A stretch of DNA of 33,711 bases from Ardenticatenales bacterium (lineage in GTDB: Bacteria; Chloroflexota; Anaerolineae; Ardenticatenales; Ardenticatenaceae), in NCBI GenBank assembly GCA_020634795.1, contig JACKAZ010000011.1, positions 65,001 through 98,711 of the forward strand, in the 5' to 3' direction. Within the stretch, counting starts at the first letter, position 1. Each line of letters begins with the position of its first letter. Under the pieces are notes generated by a model, which did not search any database, had not been told where the DNA came from, and worked only from the letters and a program-made list of their open reading frames with translations. A program made the translations under genes and the position numbers. Positions 16,658 to 25,041 of this stretch are shown one piece after another.

Positions 16658-17407
16658 ATGGCCGAGACAAGCCATGACATGATCGTGATTGAGGGGCTTC
16701 ACAAACTTTTCGGCGATATCCACGCCGTCAAAGATGTCAATCTTCGCATCCGGCGGGGCGAGGTGGTCGTCATCATCGGGCCGAGCGGCTCCGGCAAAAG
16801 CACCGTGTTACGCTGCATCAACCACCTGGAGGAGCCGAGCGCGGGATCGATCCGCTTCGACGGGGTTCATCTTGAAGATCCGGCGACCGACATCAACAAG
16901 GTACGTACCGATGTGGGCATGGTCTTCCAGCAATTCAACCTCTTTCCCCATCTGACCGTGCTGGAGAATGTGACCATCGCCCAGACCAAGGTGCGAAAAC
17001 GGAAGGAAGAAGAGGCCAAGAAGATTGCGATGGCACAGCTCGAGCGGGTCGGCATTCCCGACAAGGCCGACAAGCTCCCGATCCAGCTCTCCGGCGGGCA
17101 GCAGCAGCGGGTCGCCATTGCGCGTGCCCTCGCCATGAATCCTAAGGCGATCCTCTTCGACGAGCCGACCTCTGCCCTGGACCCCGAGATGGTGGCGGAA
17201 GTGCTCGACGTGATGTTGGGGCTGGCAAAAGAGGGAATGACGATGGTGGTGGTGACCCACGAAATGGGCTTCGCTCGCGCCGCTGCCGACCGCGTCGTTT
17301 TCATGGATCATGGCGAGGTGGTCGAGATCGACAGCCCCGAAGTGCTTTTCAGCCAGCCCAAGCATGAGCGGACCCAGCTCTTCCTCAATCAGATCTTGCA
17401 GCATTGA
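16658..17407 (+). CDS. Polar amino-acid ABC transporter ATP-binding protein (GlnQ family)
   Basis: This 249-aa protein energises the preceding permease. It shows Walker A GPSGSGKST, the Q-loop in VFQQFNLFPHLTVLENV, signature LSGGQQQRVAIARAL, Walker B AILFDEPTSALDPE and H-loop VTHEMGFARAAADRV; these residues and the length are diagnostic of the GlnQ/HisP/ArtP group. MAETSHD may be a short extension; an alternative start at MIVIEG (16679) gives the usual N-terminus. No SD-separated gap exists, since the preceding stop is 1 nt away, so translation is coupled. A 7-mer repeat and a bidirectional terminator follow. Confidence 0.97.
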   Translation: MAETSHDMIVIEGLHKLFGDIHAVKDVNLRIRRGEVVVIIGPSGSGKSTVLRCINHLEEPSAGSIRFDGVHLEDPATDINKVRTDVGMVFQQFNLFPHLTVLENVTIAQTKVRKRKEEEAKKIAMAQLERVGIPDKADKLPIQLSGGQQQRVAIARALAMNPKAILFDEPTSALDPEMVAEVLDVMLGLAKEGMTMVVVTHEMGFARAAADRVVFMDHGEVVEIDSPEVLFSQPKHERTQLFLNQILQH

Positions 17408-17440
17408 GCGAGGGCATGGGGCCTGGGCTGTGGTTGCGCC

Positions 17441-17475
17441 CCACCATTCACCATGCACCATGCACCATGCACCAT
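17441..17475. repeat. GCACCAT heptamer repeat, 5 copies
   Basis: Five consecutive 7-mers (CCACCAT, TCACCAT, then GCACCAT three times) lie just after the transporter operon. It belongs to the set of intergenic 7-bp repeats in this window. Confidence 0.8.
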
Positions 17476-17505
17476 TTGCCCCAGAGCCCTCATACTGAAC
17501 AGAGC

Positions 17506-17540
17506 CAAAAAGAAAAGGGCCACCAAATACGGTGGCCCTT
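17506..17540 (-). terminator. Bidirectional terminator between transporter and subtilase genes
   Basis: AAGGGCCACC (17515-17524) pairs with GGTGGCCCTT (17531-17540) around a 6-nt loop. On the minus strand it is followed by TTTTCTTTTT, which makes it a good terminator for the subtilase gene. On the plus strand, CTTCTTG offers a weaker end for the transporter operon. Confidence 0.8.
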
Positions 17541-17562
17541 CTTGTTGGGGTTCAGTGGCGCA

Positions 17563-20004
17563 CTAGGCGCGGCGTCGCCAAAGGGCGAGGCCCGCCATGG
17601 CGGCCATCGTCAGGCCGAAGAGCGCCAGCGGCAGCGTGCTGCCACCGGATGCGTCAAAGTCGCCCGTTGTCACCGCCGTCGGCCCTTCCACGGATTTCAC
17701 CGCGATGGGCATGTACATGTCGGGGCCGGTGCCGGTGATCGACACGCCACCGAAATCCCAGACACCCGAACCGACCGGTTCGTCCGTCGCAACCGCGATG
17801 GTCAGCACTTGGGTTTCACCCGCGTTCAGCGAGAACGTTGCGGGGCTGACCGTCACCGTCACATTGGCGGGCGCGTCGGGCGCTTGGCTGGCCGTCCACG
17901 TCCCGTCGACCGTGGCGCGCACCGTGCGGAACCAGCCACAGGTGCCGTTGCCACATTCGTCGTTACCCAAACTGGGAAGGTTGAGGGCGAGCACTTCAAG
18001 CGCTCCGACAACGGGGTTGGCACCCTGGTAGTTTTCGATCGTTTCGTCCAAGACGAGGGGGCTTTGGGCCGCCAAATCGGCCTGAATGCGCCCGTTGCCG
18101 ATGTCGAACGGGTTGCCGGGCGTGACCCCATCTTCGAGGACGATGTTGGTATTGGCCGTCAACATCAGGGCGGATTGCACTTCCGCCGGTGTCCAGTCGG
18201 GGTGGAGCGCCATGATGAGCGCCGCTGCGCCCGCCGTGTGCGGGCTGGCCATCGACGTCCCGCTGATGACGTTGAACTCGGTCGTTGGGCCGACTTGGTC
18301 TTCGTAGGCGGCCAAGATGTCGAGACCCGGGGCCGTCACGCTGGGGCTGATGATATCCGGCAAGGCACGGTTCTGACCCCGTGAGCTGAAGTAGGAAAGC
18401 TCGTCGCCAAAGGCGGGATCCACCGAGACGGAGAAGCCGCTGATCGTGCCCGTGTGGCCCGTACCGCTGGCCATCCAGGTCTTGAGCGCTTCCCCATCGG
18501 CATAGCTAATATGAACCCCGGGAATGACATGGGCGTCGCCGTTCAGCGTTTCGGCTGTCGACTCGTTGTTGGCCAAGACGAAGCCATCGCCACCGGCGGC
18601 TTCCACGTTGGCCCCCTTCGCCACACGGGCAATCTGCCCACGGTCACAGACCACGATTTCGTTGGTGAAGGTGTTGGCCGCCCAAATGCCTTCTAGACAG
18701 AGCGGGTTGCCGTAATCGCCCGCATAGACCAACGGGGCCGGACCGTAGCCGGTTGCCAAGCCTTTGCCGATGAGGTCGGCAGGCGGCGCACTGCTCCCGC
18801 CGGTCAGGTTGACCAGATCGTTTCGGATGAAACGGTTGTGGGAGCTGGAGCCTACGGTGGTGATCCAGGGCGCATCGCCTGGCGAACCGACGGTGTTGGG
18901 TCCGGGGCCACTGTTGCCCGCCGAGGTCGCCACGAAGATGCCTTCGGCGCGGGCGTTGAGGTAGCCAATCGTGTCGAAGTCGTTCCAGATGTTGGAGGGT
19001 GAGGTGCTGCCGATCGAGTAGTTGATGACCATCTTCCAGTCGGGCGACACCGCGAGGATATCGTTGTAATCGATGATCGTGTCGTCGATGGCGGCGGAGA
19101 GGGCCGACAGCGTACAGCAGGCGTTGTAGCCGATGACATTGGCATGGGGCGCCACACCGGAAATGTCCGCGGTCATCGTTGCGCCCGTGGGGCCAGCGAC
19201 GGTTGCCTGCACAAAGTTACCCGCCGTGGTGCTGGCGGTGTGCGAGCCGTGGCCATCGGTGTCTTCGGGGTCAACGCTCACCGAAGCATAGCTGTGCGTC
19301 CCGATGAGTTTGTCGTTGCAGTAGCCGGGATAGGCATCACACTGACCGAGGAAGTTGCCAGTGCCCAGCGGGTTGGTGTGAACGAAGCCATCGACCGGAC
19401 CCGGGTTGGCGAACGAAGGGCTATCATGGTTCAGGCCGGTGTCGATCACCGCAGCCACCACGCCTTCGCCCATCGTTCCGGGCAGCCCGCCCGTACCAGA
19501 GCCATCCCAGATGTGGGTCGCACCGATGAATTCGGGGCCGTTGTCGGTTTCCAGCTCACGCTCGAAGTCTTTTTGGATGAAGTTCACTTCGGGCAGCGTT
19601 GCCACGGTTGCGGCCTCGCTTGCACTGAGCATGATCGCAAAGCCGTTGTTGGCGGCGTAATACTCGTAGACCACTTCGACATCGCTGCGGCCAATCGCGT
19701 TTACAATGGCGTCGAGAGCGGCGGCACGCTCACCGGCCAAGAAATCGATGTAGGCCAGCGAGGCGGGGTTGTCGAAATGGGAGACCTTCGAATTGGTCAC
19801 CGCGCGGCTCGTTGCCTCCAACCCGTCGATGCCGCCCGTATAGCCTGCCAGTGGCGGGGCTTGCAGACGAACGAGGTAGATTTCGGTTGCGCCATCCTGC
19901 GCAGGGGGCGCAGCAGCCGTCGTACTCTGGATGGCCATCAGCCCCATGAGGGCGATGGCGATTAAGAGAACCATTCGTCTGAGTCTTTGCAAATTTTCGG
20001 TCAT
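17563..20004 (-). CDS. Secreted subtilisin-like serine protease (S8) with PA domain and C-terminal anchor
   Basis: This is an 813-aa extracellular protease. Residues 1-~32 are a signal peptide, and ~40-150 look like an I9-type propeptide. The catalytic domain has Asp188 (AAVIDTG), His252 (TDGHGSHTAS), oxyanion Asn364 (SAGNSGPG) and Ser584 (GTSMASPH). A PA-type insert lies between Asn and Ser at ~410-515. Residues ~640-780 form beta-rich C-terminal domains with Cys pairs. The end GGSTLPLALFGLTMAAMAGLALWRRR is a membrane helix plus arginines, like a cell-surface sorting or anchoring tail. The ATG at 20004 is preceded by AAGGAG at 8 nt; the GTG at 20022 would place the start upstream of that Shine-Dalgarno sequence. 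The gene has its own promoter at 20290-20317 and a long leader. Confidence 0.95.
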   Translation of the reverse strand: MTENLQRLRRMVLLIAIALMGLMAIQSTTAAAPPAQDGATEIYLVRLQAPPLAGYTGGIDGLEATSRAVTNSKVSHFDNPASLAYIDFLAGERAAALDAIVNAIGRSDVEVVYEYYAANNGFAIMLSASEAATVATLPEVNFIQKDFERELETDNGPEFIGATHIWDGSGTGGLPGTMGEGVVAAVIDTGLNHDSPSFANPGPVDGFVHTNPLGTGNFLGQCDAYPGYCNDKLIGTHSYASVSVDPEDTDGHGSHTASTTAGNFVQATVAGPTGATMTADISGVAPHANVIGYNACCTLSALSAAIDDTIIDYNDILAVSPDWKMVINYSIGSTSPSNIWNDFDTIGYLNARAEGIFVATSAGNSGPGPNTVGSPGDAPWITTVGSSSHNRFIRNDLVNLTGGSSAPPADLIGKGLATGYGPAPLVYAGDYGNPLCLEGIWAANTFTNEIVVCDRGQIARVAKGANVEAAGGDGFVLANNESTAETLNGDAHVIPGVHISYADGEALKTWMASGTGHTGTISGFSVSVDPAFGDELSYFSSRGQNRALPDIISPSVTAPGLDILAAYEDQVGPTTEFNVISGTSMASPHTAGAAALIMALHPDWTPAEVQSALMLTANTNIVLEDGVTPGNPFDIGNGRIQADLAAQSPLVLDETIENYQGANPVVGALEVLALNLPSLGNDECGNGTCGWFRTVRATVDGTWTASQAPDAPANVTVTVSPATFSLNAGETQVLTIAVATDEPVGSGVWDFGGVSITGTGPDMYMPIAVKSVEGPTAVTTGDFDASGGSTLPLALFGLTMAAMAGLALWRRRA

Positions 20005-20283
20005 CAATTGTCTCCTTGTCACAATAAGTCGGGATGAGTGTCAGAGGCCACGGGAAGAAACTAATCGGCGCAATTCCAATGCCGTTCCTGTTGCATGGAC
20101 GGGGCACATTCAGCTTGACTTCGCGGCCAAATGAGGGGGCGGCTACCGAAATAGGGGTTCGGCAGAGCCGTTGGCAGAATACGCCACCTCCTTTCAGCGG
20201 GTGAGCTTGGGGCAGCACTCTGCACAAGCCAACCTTCCGTCCGTAAAGAGCCAAGCAGAGCGCGGGGAAACGTCTCATCTTCC
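20005..20283 (-). promoter_or_regulatory. Long structured 5' leader of the subtilase gene (candidate cis-regulatory RNA)
   Basis: If transcription starts near 20283, the message has about 280 untranslated nt. Visible minus-strand structure includes an 8-bp stem (20255-20262 with 20216-20223, one G-U pair) and a hairpin of eight pairs (CTGCCGAA/TTCGGTAG, one G-U pair, 20143-20165) with a 7-nt loop. I could not match it to a riboswitch class that I know, and no T-tract terminator is seen. No gene is supported in 20023-20460. Confidence 0.4.
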
Positions 20284-20289
20284 TTTAAT

Positions 20290-20317
20290 ATTCTAGACAT
20301 TCTCCCCGCTTTGGCAA
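20290..20317 (-). promoter_or_regulatory. Subtilase promoter
   Basis: On the minus strand there is TTGCCA (20312-20317), a 16-bp spacer and TAGAAT (20290-20295); both boxes match consensus at 5 of 6 bases. It is the best promoter-like site upstream of the protease gene. Confidence 0.6.
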
Positions 20318-20634
20318 GCGTTGAAACGGAGGGAATGCAGGGAACGCAGAACGGTTTGTGGAGGATCGCGAACAGCAAATGGAGAATGGGGTGATGCTGG
20401 ACGATCGTCTTCCCGTTGTGCTGTCGGGGTGGGTTAGACTATCTCACCTTGTACGTCATGAATCGTGAATCGTGAATCGGAAACGCTTAGTTCGCTGATT
20501 TCGGCTACGGCAATCAACAATCGACGGGCATCTATTGTACCGACGAGCACGGCGGCCCGCGGTCGGGCACGGCGACCCGCGGTCGGGCACGGCGGCCCGC
20601 GGTCGGGCACCCGCAAACCATGGCCACCGTGTAG

Positions 20635-20656
20635 GGACGACCCGCCGTGGTCGTCC
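20635..20656. repeat. GGACGACC hairpin, copy 1
   Basis: GGACGACC-CGCCGT-GGTCGTCC is a perfect 8-bp stem with a 6-nt loop, inside the 20-bp array. The same element recurs at 21098-21119 with loop CGCGGT. Confidence 0.8.
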
Positions 20657-21097
20657 GTTGCCGTGCATGCACGGCGATTGTTACACGATGGATGGATCGG
20701 GCACGGCGACCCGCGGTCGGCCACGGTGGCCCGCGGTCGGGCACGGTGGCCCACGGTCGGGCACGGGCCCGCGGTCGGGCACGGCGACCCGCGGTCGGGC
20801 ACGGCGGCCCGCGGTCGGGCACGGCGGCCCGCGGTCGGGCACGAATGGCCACCGGTAGGGGCGACCCGCCGTCGCAGCCGGTCGTCACGGCGTCAGTCAC
20901 GGCGACCGTTACGATGGATGGTCGGGCACGGCGGCGTGCGGTCGGGCACGGCGGCGTACGGTCGGGCACGGCGGCCCGCGGTCGGGCACGGCGGCCCGCA
21001 GTCGGGCACGGCGGCCCCGGTCGCACGGCGCGGTCGGGCACGGCGGCCCGCGGTCGGGCACGGCGGCCCCGAGCGCCATAACCATGCCACCGTGTAG

Positions 21098-21119
21098 GGA
21101 CGACCCGCGGTGGTCGTCC
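21098..21119. repeat. GGACGACC hairpin, copy 2
   Basis: The stem is the same as at 20635-20656, with loop bases changed from CGCCGT to CGCGGT. Conservation of both arms while the loop changes suggests that the hairpin matters. Confidence 0.8.
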
Positions 21120-21403
21120 GTGCCGCGAATGCACGGTGATTGTCACACGATGGGGGGCACGGCGGCCCACACGGTCGGGCACGGCGGCCCACGGTGGGCA
21201 CGGCGGCCCACGGTCGGGCACGGCGGCCCGCGGTCGGGCACGGCGGCCCGCGGTCGGGCACGGCGGCCCACGGTCGGGCACGGCGGCCCGACCCTACGGG
21301 GTAATGTGCCGCACGCGATCCACCATGGAGGTCGTCCTGCGGGCGGATGCGGCCCGGCCCTGTGACAACCGAGGCGGCCTCTTCATCGCTGTGGCAATGT
21401 AAT

Positions 21404-21490
21404 CCTTGCACCTTGCACCTTGCGCCAAACCACTCCTACACTCCCAAAACTCCCTCACTTCCAACTCCCCAAAATCCCCCAACTCGTCCC
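21404..21490. repeat. CCTTGCA heptamers followed by an ACTCCCAAA-type tract
   Basis: Three CCTTGCR heptamers (21404-21424) are followed by an imperfect run of ACTCCC/AACTCCCCA units to about 21490. The tract directly precedes the mdh promoter. Confidence 0.6.
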
Positions 21491-21496
21491 CACCAG

Positions 21497-21524
21497 TTGC
21501 CCTTTTGCCCCTTTGAAATATGAT
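21497..21524 (+). promoter_or_regulatory. mdh promoter
   Basis: TTGCCC (21497-21502), a 16-bp spacer and TATGAT (21519-21524, 5 of 6 bases). The start would be near 21531, about 60 nt before the mdh ATG, which has AAGGAG just upstream. Confidence 0.6.
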
Positions 21525-21592
21525 TGTTGGGATGGAACGGGGGTCGCTCAAGACCGCCAAACAATCGTTTCGATCAAACTAAGGAGTAGAAG

Positions 21593-22576
21593 ATGAAATC
21601 GCCTTTACGAGTCGCCGTGACCGGCGCGGCGGGGAACATTGGCTATGCCTTGCTCTTCCGCTTGGCCTCCGGCGATGCCTTTGGCAAGGATCAGCCGATC
21701 ATCCTGCAACTGCTTGAAATTACGCCCGCGATGCAAGCGCTCGACGGGGTGGCGATGGAGCTACGGGACGCGGCCTTCCCACTGGTGGAGGAGCTGGTGC
21801 TGACCGACGACGCCAACGTCGCCTTTGACGGCGTCAACTATGCGCTGCTCGTTGGCTCCAAGCCGCGCGGCAAGGGGCAGGAGCGCAGTGACCTGATCCG
21901 CGACAACGGGCCGATCTTTATCGGCCAAGGGCAAGCGCTCAACAACCACGCCGCAGACGATGTACGTGTTTTGGTAGTGGGCAACCCCGCCAACACCAAC
22001 GCCCTGATCGCGATGAGCAACGCGCCCGACATCCCACGTGAGCGTTTCACCGCGATGACCCGCCTCGACCACAACCGCGCCCTTTCGCAGCTTGCCAGCA
22101 AGACCGGCAGCACCGTACGCGACATTGAGGGGGTGGCCGTCTGGGGCAACCATTCGCCGACCATGTTCCCCGACCTCTCGCGCACGACGGTTGACGGCAC
22201 GCCCGCGCTAGACCTCATCGACCCAACGTGGTACCGCGACGACTTTATCCCGACCGTCGGCAAGCGGGGCGCGGCGATCATTCAGGCACGCGGCCAATCG
22301 TCGGCGGCCTCGGCGGCTTCGGCGGCGGTCGACCATGTGCGCGACTGGCACAACGGCACCGGCGAGGCGTGGGTCTCGATGGCCGTTCCCTCCCGCTTGG
22401 GCGACTATGGCATCGACGACAACCTGATCTTCTCCTACCCCGTGCGTGTCGGCAGCGATGGCACGTTGACAGTCGTCGACGGCTTCGAGATGGACGACTT
22501 TGCCCGCGAGAAAATCGCCGCCACCGAGGCCGAACTGGTCGAAGAACGCTCCTACGTGACGGATCTGCTCAACTAG
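21593..22576 (+). CDS. mdh: Malate dehydrogenase (NAD-dependent)
   Basis: This 327-aa enzyme interconverts malate and oxaloacetate in the TCA cycle. The NAD-binding loop is VTGAAGNIGYALLFRLASG, typical of the cytosolic-type MDH group. LLVGSKPRGKGQERSDLIRDNG is the substrate-binding mobile loop, with Gln where many family members have Met (GMER). VGNPANTNALIA, MTRLDHNRALSQLA and the catalytic His in VWGNHSPTMFPD are all present, and the length is normal. AAGGAG lies 9-10 nt before the ATG. It appears to be a single-gene unit with its own promoter; a 9-bp inverted repeat follows the stop. Confidence 0.97.
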   Translation: MKSPLRVAVTGAAGNIGYALLFRLASGDAFGKDQPIILQLLEITPAMQALDGVAMELRDAAFPLVEELVLTDDANVAFDGVNYALLVGSKPRGKGQERSDLIRDNGPIFIGQGQALNNHAADDVRVLVVGNPANTNALIAMSNAPDIPRERFTAMTRLDHNRALSQLASKTGSTVRDIEGVAVWGNHSPTMFPDLSRTTVDGTPALDLIDPTWYRDDFIPTVGKRGAAIIQARGQSSAASAASAAVDHVRDWHNGTGEAWVSMAVPSRLGDYGIDDNLIFSYPVRVGSDGTLTVVDGFEMDDFAREKIAATEAELVEERSYVTDLLN

Positions 22577-22580
22577 GGTA

Positions 22581-22607
22581 GAGAGCGGCAGCCGTCTGGC
22601 CGCTCTC
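22581..22607 (+). terminator. Hairpin after mdh
   Basis: GAGAGCGGC - 9 nt - GCCGCTCTC is a perfect 9-bp stem starting 5 bp after the mdh stop. There is no T tract behind it, so it may protect the 3' end or terminate with help. Confidence 0.5.
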
Positions 22608-22628
22608 ACGCCAATGCTGTTAGACGTT

Positions 22629-22669
22629 GTGCAAGGTGCAAGGTGCAGCCCGTCCCTTGCACTTTGCAC
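22629..22669. repeat. Inverted GCACCTT/AAGGTGC heptamer repeats
   Basis: GTGCAAGGTGCAAGG (22629-22643) and its inverted copy at 22655-22669 (one mismatch) form a 15-bp stem from two facing runs of the heptamer AAGGTGC. Related heptamers occur at 21404-21424 and 25627-25638. Confidence 0.75.
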
Positions 22670-22721
22670 CTTCTACCTTCTTCTGTGCTGAACCGCACCT
22701 ATTACTCACATCGTAATCACC

Positions 22722-23855
22722 ATGCGCATCGCCTTCGACGGCCACGTGATCCACCGCCAAGTAGACGGTGTGAGTCGCTATACCTTCCATCTGATCGAAG
22801 CACTGGCCAGCACCGTGCTGACGCAGGACGAGTTGTTCGTCTTACACGAAGCGCAGGTGGGGAGCGATCTGTTGCGGATTGAAGAGCTGGCCCACCACCC
22901 GAATGTCATGCTGCGCACCACGGCAGGGCTGGGTAGCGCCACGGGCCAGGTGGCATTGGCCAACGCACTCCGTGCGATCAACGCCGACCTCTACCACAGT
23001 CCCTATCGCCTCTTTTCAATGTTGACCTCGGTGCCGACCATTGTCACGATCCACGAATTGGCAATGTTGAGCGACCGCGACGGGCGGCGTTGGACGGGGC
23101 GACTATCGCAGTTCAGTCAACGAACCCAGCTTCGGGTCACCCGCCGCGCCAACGCGGTGATCTGCGTCAGCCAGCATCTGCGCGAAGAGTTCCTCGCCGC
23201 CGTCGAGATGCCGCCCGACCACGTACACGTCGTCTACAACGGGGTCGATCATAGCCGCTTCCACCCCCGCTATCGTCCCGAAGCCCGTCAGCGTGCGGCC
23301 CGTCTGCTCGGCATCGAGCCGCCGTACATCCTGGCGTTGGCCAGCAGCGAACCGCGCAAAAACATCAGCACGCTGATCCACGCCTACGCCAAGCTACCCG
23401 CGGACGATGTGCCCCGTTTGGTGCTGGCGGGCGCGGCCGGGTGGGGCAAGGGGCCGCTCTACGATTTGGTACGAGAAGCCGGTATCGCGGATCGGGTTCG
23501 CTTCACGGGCTACGTCCCCGAAGCGGTGCTCCCCGACCTTTACGCGGGCGCCCGCTGCTTCGTCTTTCCCAGCTTATACGAGGGCTTCGGCTTGCCCGTG
23601 CTGGAAGCGATGGCTTGCAGCGCGCCGGTCGTGGCCAGCAATCGGAGCGCGATCCCCGAAGTGGCGGGGGATGGGGCGCTACTGGTCGATGGCGGCAATG
23701 TGGTGGCGCTGGCCGAGGGGATCTATCGGGTGGTCAGCGACAAAGCGTTTCGGGACGGGCTGCGTGGCAAAGCGACGGCACAGGCGGCCACTTTCTCGTG
23801 GGAGCGTTGCGCCCGCGAGACGCGCCGCATCTATGAATCCGTCTTGGCCGATTGA
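22722..23855 (+). CDS. Glycosyltransferase family 4
   Basis: This 377-aa GT-B enzyme starts MRIAFDGHVIHRQVDGVSRYTFHLIEAL, the N-terminal pattern of GT4 mannosyl- or rhamnosyl-transferases. NADLYHSPYRLFSM and PTIVTIHELAML are typical of the acceptor-side domain. VVYNGVDHSRFHP and LALASSEPRKNISTLIHAYAKL mark the domain junction. FPSLYEGFGLPVLEAMACSAPVVASN is the E-x7-E donor motif. The length is normal. No Shine-Dalgarno sequence is visible before the ATG. It sits 11 bp ahead of a second GT4 of related sequence, so the two probably work on the same glycan. Donor sugar unknown. Confidence 0.94.
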   Translation: MRIAFDGHVIHRQVDGVSRYTFHLIEALASTVLTQDELFVLHEAQVGSDLLRIEELAHHPNVMLRTTAGLGSATGQVALANALRAINADLYHSPYRLFSMLTSVPTIVTIHELAMLSDRDGRRWTGRLSQFSQRTQLRVTRRANAVICVSQHLREEFLAAVEMPPDHVHVVYNGVDHSRFHPRYRPEARQRAARLLGIEPPYILALASSEPRKNISTLIHAYAKLPADDVPRLVLAGAAGWGKGPLYDLVREAGIADRVRFTGYVPEAVLPDLYAGARCFVFPSLYEGFGLPVLEAMACSAPVVASNRSAIPEVAGDGALLVDGGNVVALAEGIYRVVSDKAFRDGLRGKATAQAATFSWERCARETRRIYESVLAD

Positions 23856-23866
23856 AGCTGTGGACC

Positions 23867-24949
23867 ATGCGTCTGCTTTTCGATGCGCGGCTGCTACAGC
23901 CCCACTTTCCGGGCATCGGTCGATACGCCGCCTCATTGCTGATAGCGCTCGCCGAAGTTGCCCCCCACGTGCAGCTCCACCTGCTCTGCGAGGCACAGAG
24001 CGAGGTCCTCGACCTCCCCAACGCCCAATGGCATCGCGTCGCCCCGATTTTTAGCGCGGCAGGGCAAGGGCAAGCGGCACGGCTGGCCCGTCGCTTGAAC
24101 GTTGATCTCTGCCATGCGCCATACTACGTTTACCCCCTTGCGTGGCCGCGCCCCATCGTGGTCACGATCCATGATCTGATCCCGTTGGAATACACGGCGA
24201 TGGTGCCGCGCGGCTGGCGACGCTGGCTCTACGGCCCCTTGCATCGCTTGGCCGTGGCGCGGGCCGATGCCATCATCACCGACAGCGACGCGGCGCGACA
24301 CGCCGTCATCCGCCATCTGAAGGTGGCCGAACGCGACGTGACGACGGTTCCGCTGGCCCCCTCCCCCTTCTTCGCTGCGGATGGGACGGTTCCGCGTGAG
24401 CGTTATTTCTTTTCGCTGATTTCGAACAAGCCACACAAGAATGGGGGGCGATTAATTGAGGCGTACGCCGCGACCGACCCCGCGATCCATGGGGTGCCGC
24501 TGCTGATCGCGGGCAGCAAGGACGACGATTGGCCAACCGTCGCGGCGATGGCGGCAGCGGCGGGGGTGAGCGAGTGGGTGCGCTATCTCGGCTTCGTCAG
24601 CGACGCGGCCTTGCGCGACCATTACCGACGATGCTTGGCCTTCCTCTTCCTGCCCTTCGCCGAAGGCTTCGGCCTGCCACCGCTGGAAGCGATGGCCTGC
24701 GGCGCGCCCACGCTGATCGCCGATCGCGCGCCGATGAACGAGCTGGCGGGCGAGGCCGCGCTCCGCACCGACCCGTTTGACGTGGCTGGAATCGGCAGCG
24801 CCCTGCGCCGCCTGATCGAGGATGCCGCCTTGCGCCGAGCATTGAGCGAGCAAGGCCAAGCGCGGGCCGCCACCTTCACGTGGCAAGAGACGGCGCGGCA
24901 AACCCTCCGCGTCTATGAAGCGTTAATACGAGAAGCGTTAAAGCGTTGA
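23867..24949 (+). CDS. Glycosyltransferase family 4
   Basis: This 360-aa GT-B enzyme is related to its upstream neighbour. MRLLFDARLLQPHFPGIGRYAASLLIALAE contains the GIGRY loop. LCHAPYYVYPLAWPRPIVVTIHDLIPLEY and FSLISNKPHKNGGRLIEAY follow the usual GT4 order. LPFAEGFGLPPLEAMACGAPTLIAD is the donor-binding E-x7-E motif. The ATG at 23867 is preferred: the only in-frame upstream candidate is a TTG at 23852 that overlaps the previous stop and adds five residues not expected in the family. It probably works with the preceding GT4 as a two-gene unit. Confidence 0.93.
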   Translation: MRLLFDARLLQPHFPGIGRYAASLLIALAEVAPHVQLHLLCEAQSEVLDLPNAQWHRVAPIFSAAGQGQAARLARRLNVDLCHAPYYVYPLAWPRPIVVTIHDLIPLEYTAMVPRGWRRWLYGPLHRLAVARADAIITDSDAARHAVIRHLKVAERDVTTVPLAPSPFFAADGTVPRERYFFSLISNKPHKNGGRLIEAYAATDPAIHGVPLLIAGSKDDDWPTVAAMAAAAGVSEWVRYLGFVSDAALRDHYRRCLAFLFLPFAEGFGLPPLEAMACGAPTLIADRAPMNELAGEAALRTDPFDVAGIGSALRRLIEDAALRRALSEQGQARAATFTWQETARQTLRVYEALIREALKR

Positions 24950-25041
24950 AACGAATGATGGAGAATCGCGCATAGCGAATGGCGAATGCAAAGACCGTGA
25001 CCCCTCTATCCCCGCATTACGCTTGTTGCTCCCGTAGCCAA

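Larger units (their letters stand above)
20541..21293. repeat. GC-rich 20-bp tandem repeat array (~25 copies, in four blocks)
   Basis: The unit is CGGTCGGGCACGGCGGCCCG, with variants. It appears in blocks at about 20541-20610, 20700-20840, 20925-21070 and 21165-21293. Two of the gaps hold copies of a longer interspersed segment (GTGTAGGGACGACCC..GGTCGTCC..GCACGGYGATTGTYACACGATGG at ~20628-20695 and ~21092-21155), and a third holds a degenerate version. Because 20 is not a multiple of 3, all six frames stay open and give Arg/Pro/Gly-rich shadow peptides. GCCCG and CGGGC within each unit can pair, so a single strand would fold strongly. No gene is supported here. Confidence 0.9.

Noticed and set aside
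20005..20283. c-di-GMP, c-di-AMP or cobalamin riboswitch in the subtilase leader
   Set aside because: Short fragments resemble parts of these motifs, but the ordered conserved core of none is present.
20541..21293. CRISPR array in the GC-rich repeats
   Set aside because: The units are directly adjacent with no unique spacers, the repeat is 20 bp and there are no cas genes. It is a tandem satellite with interspersed hairpins.
20465..21411. Long Arg/Pro/Gly-rich reading frames on both strands
   Set aside because: They are open in all frames because the repeat has no stop codons and a period not divisible by 3. No start signals or normal codon use.
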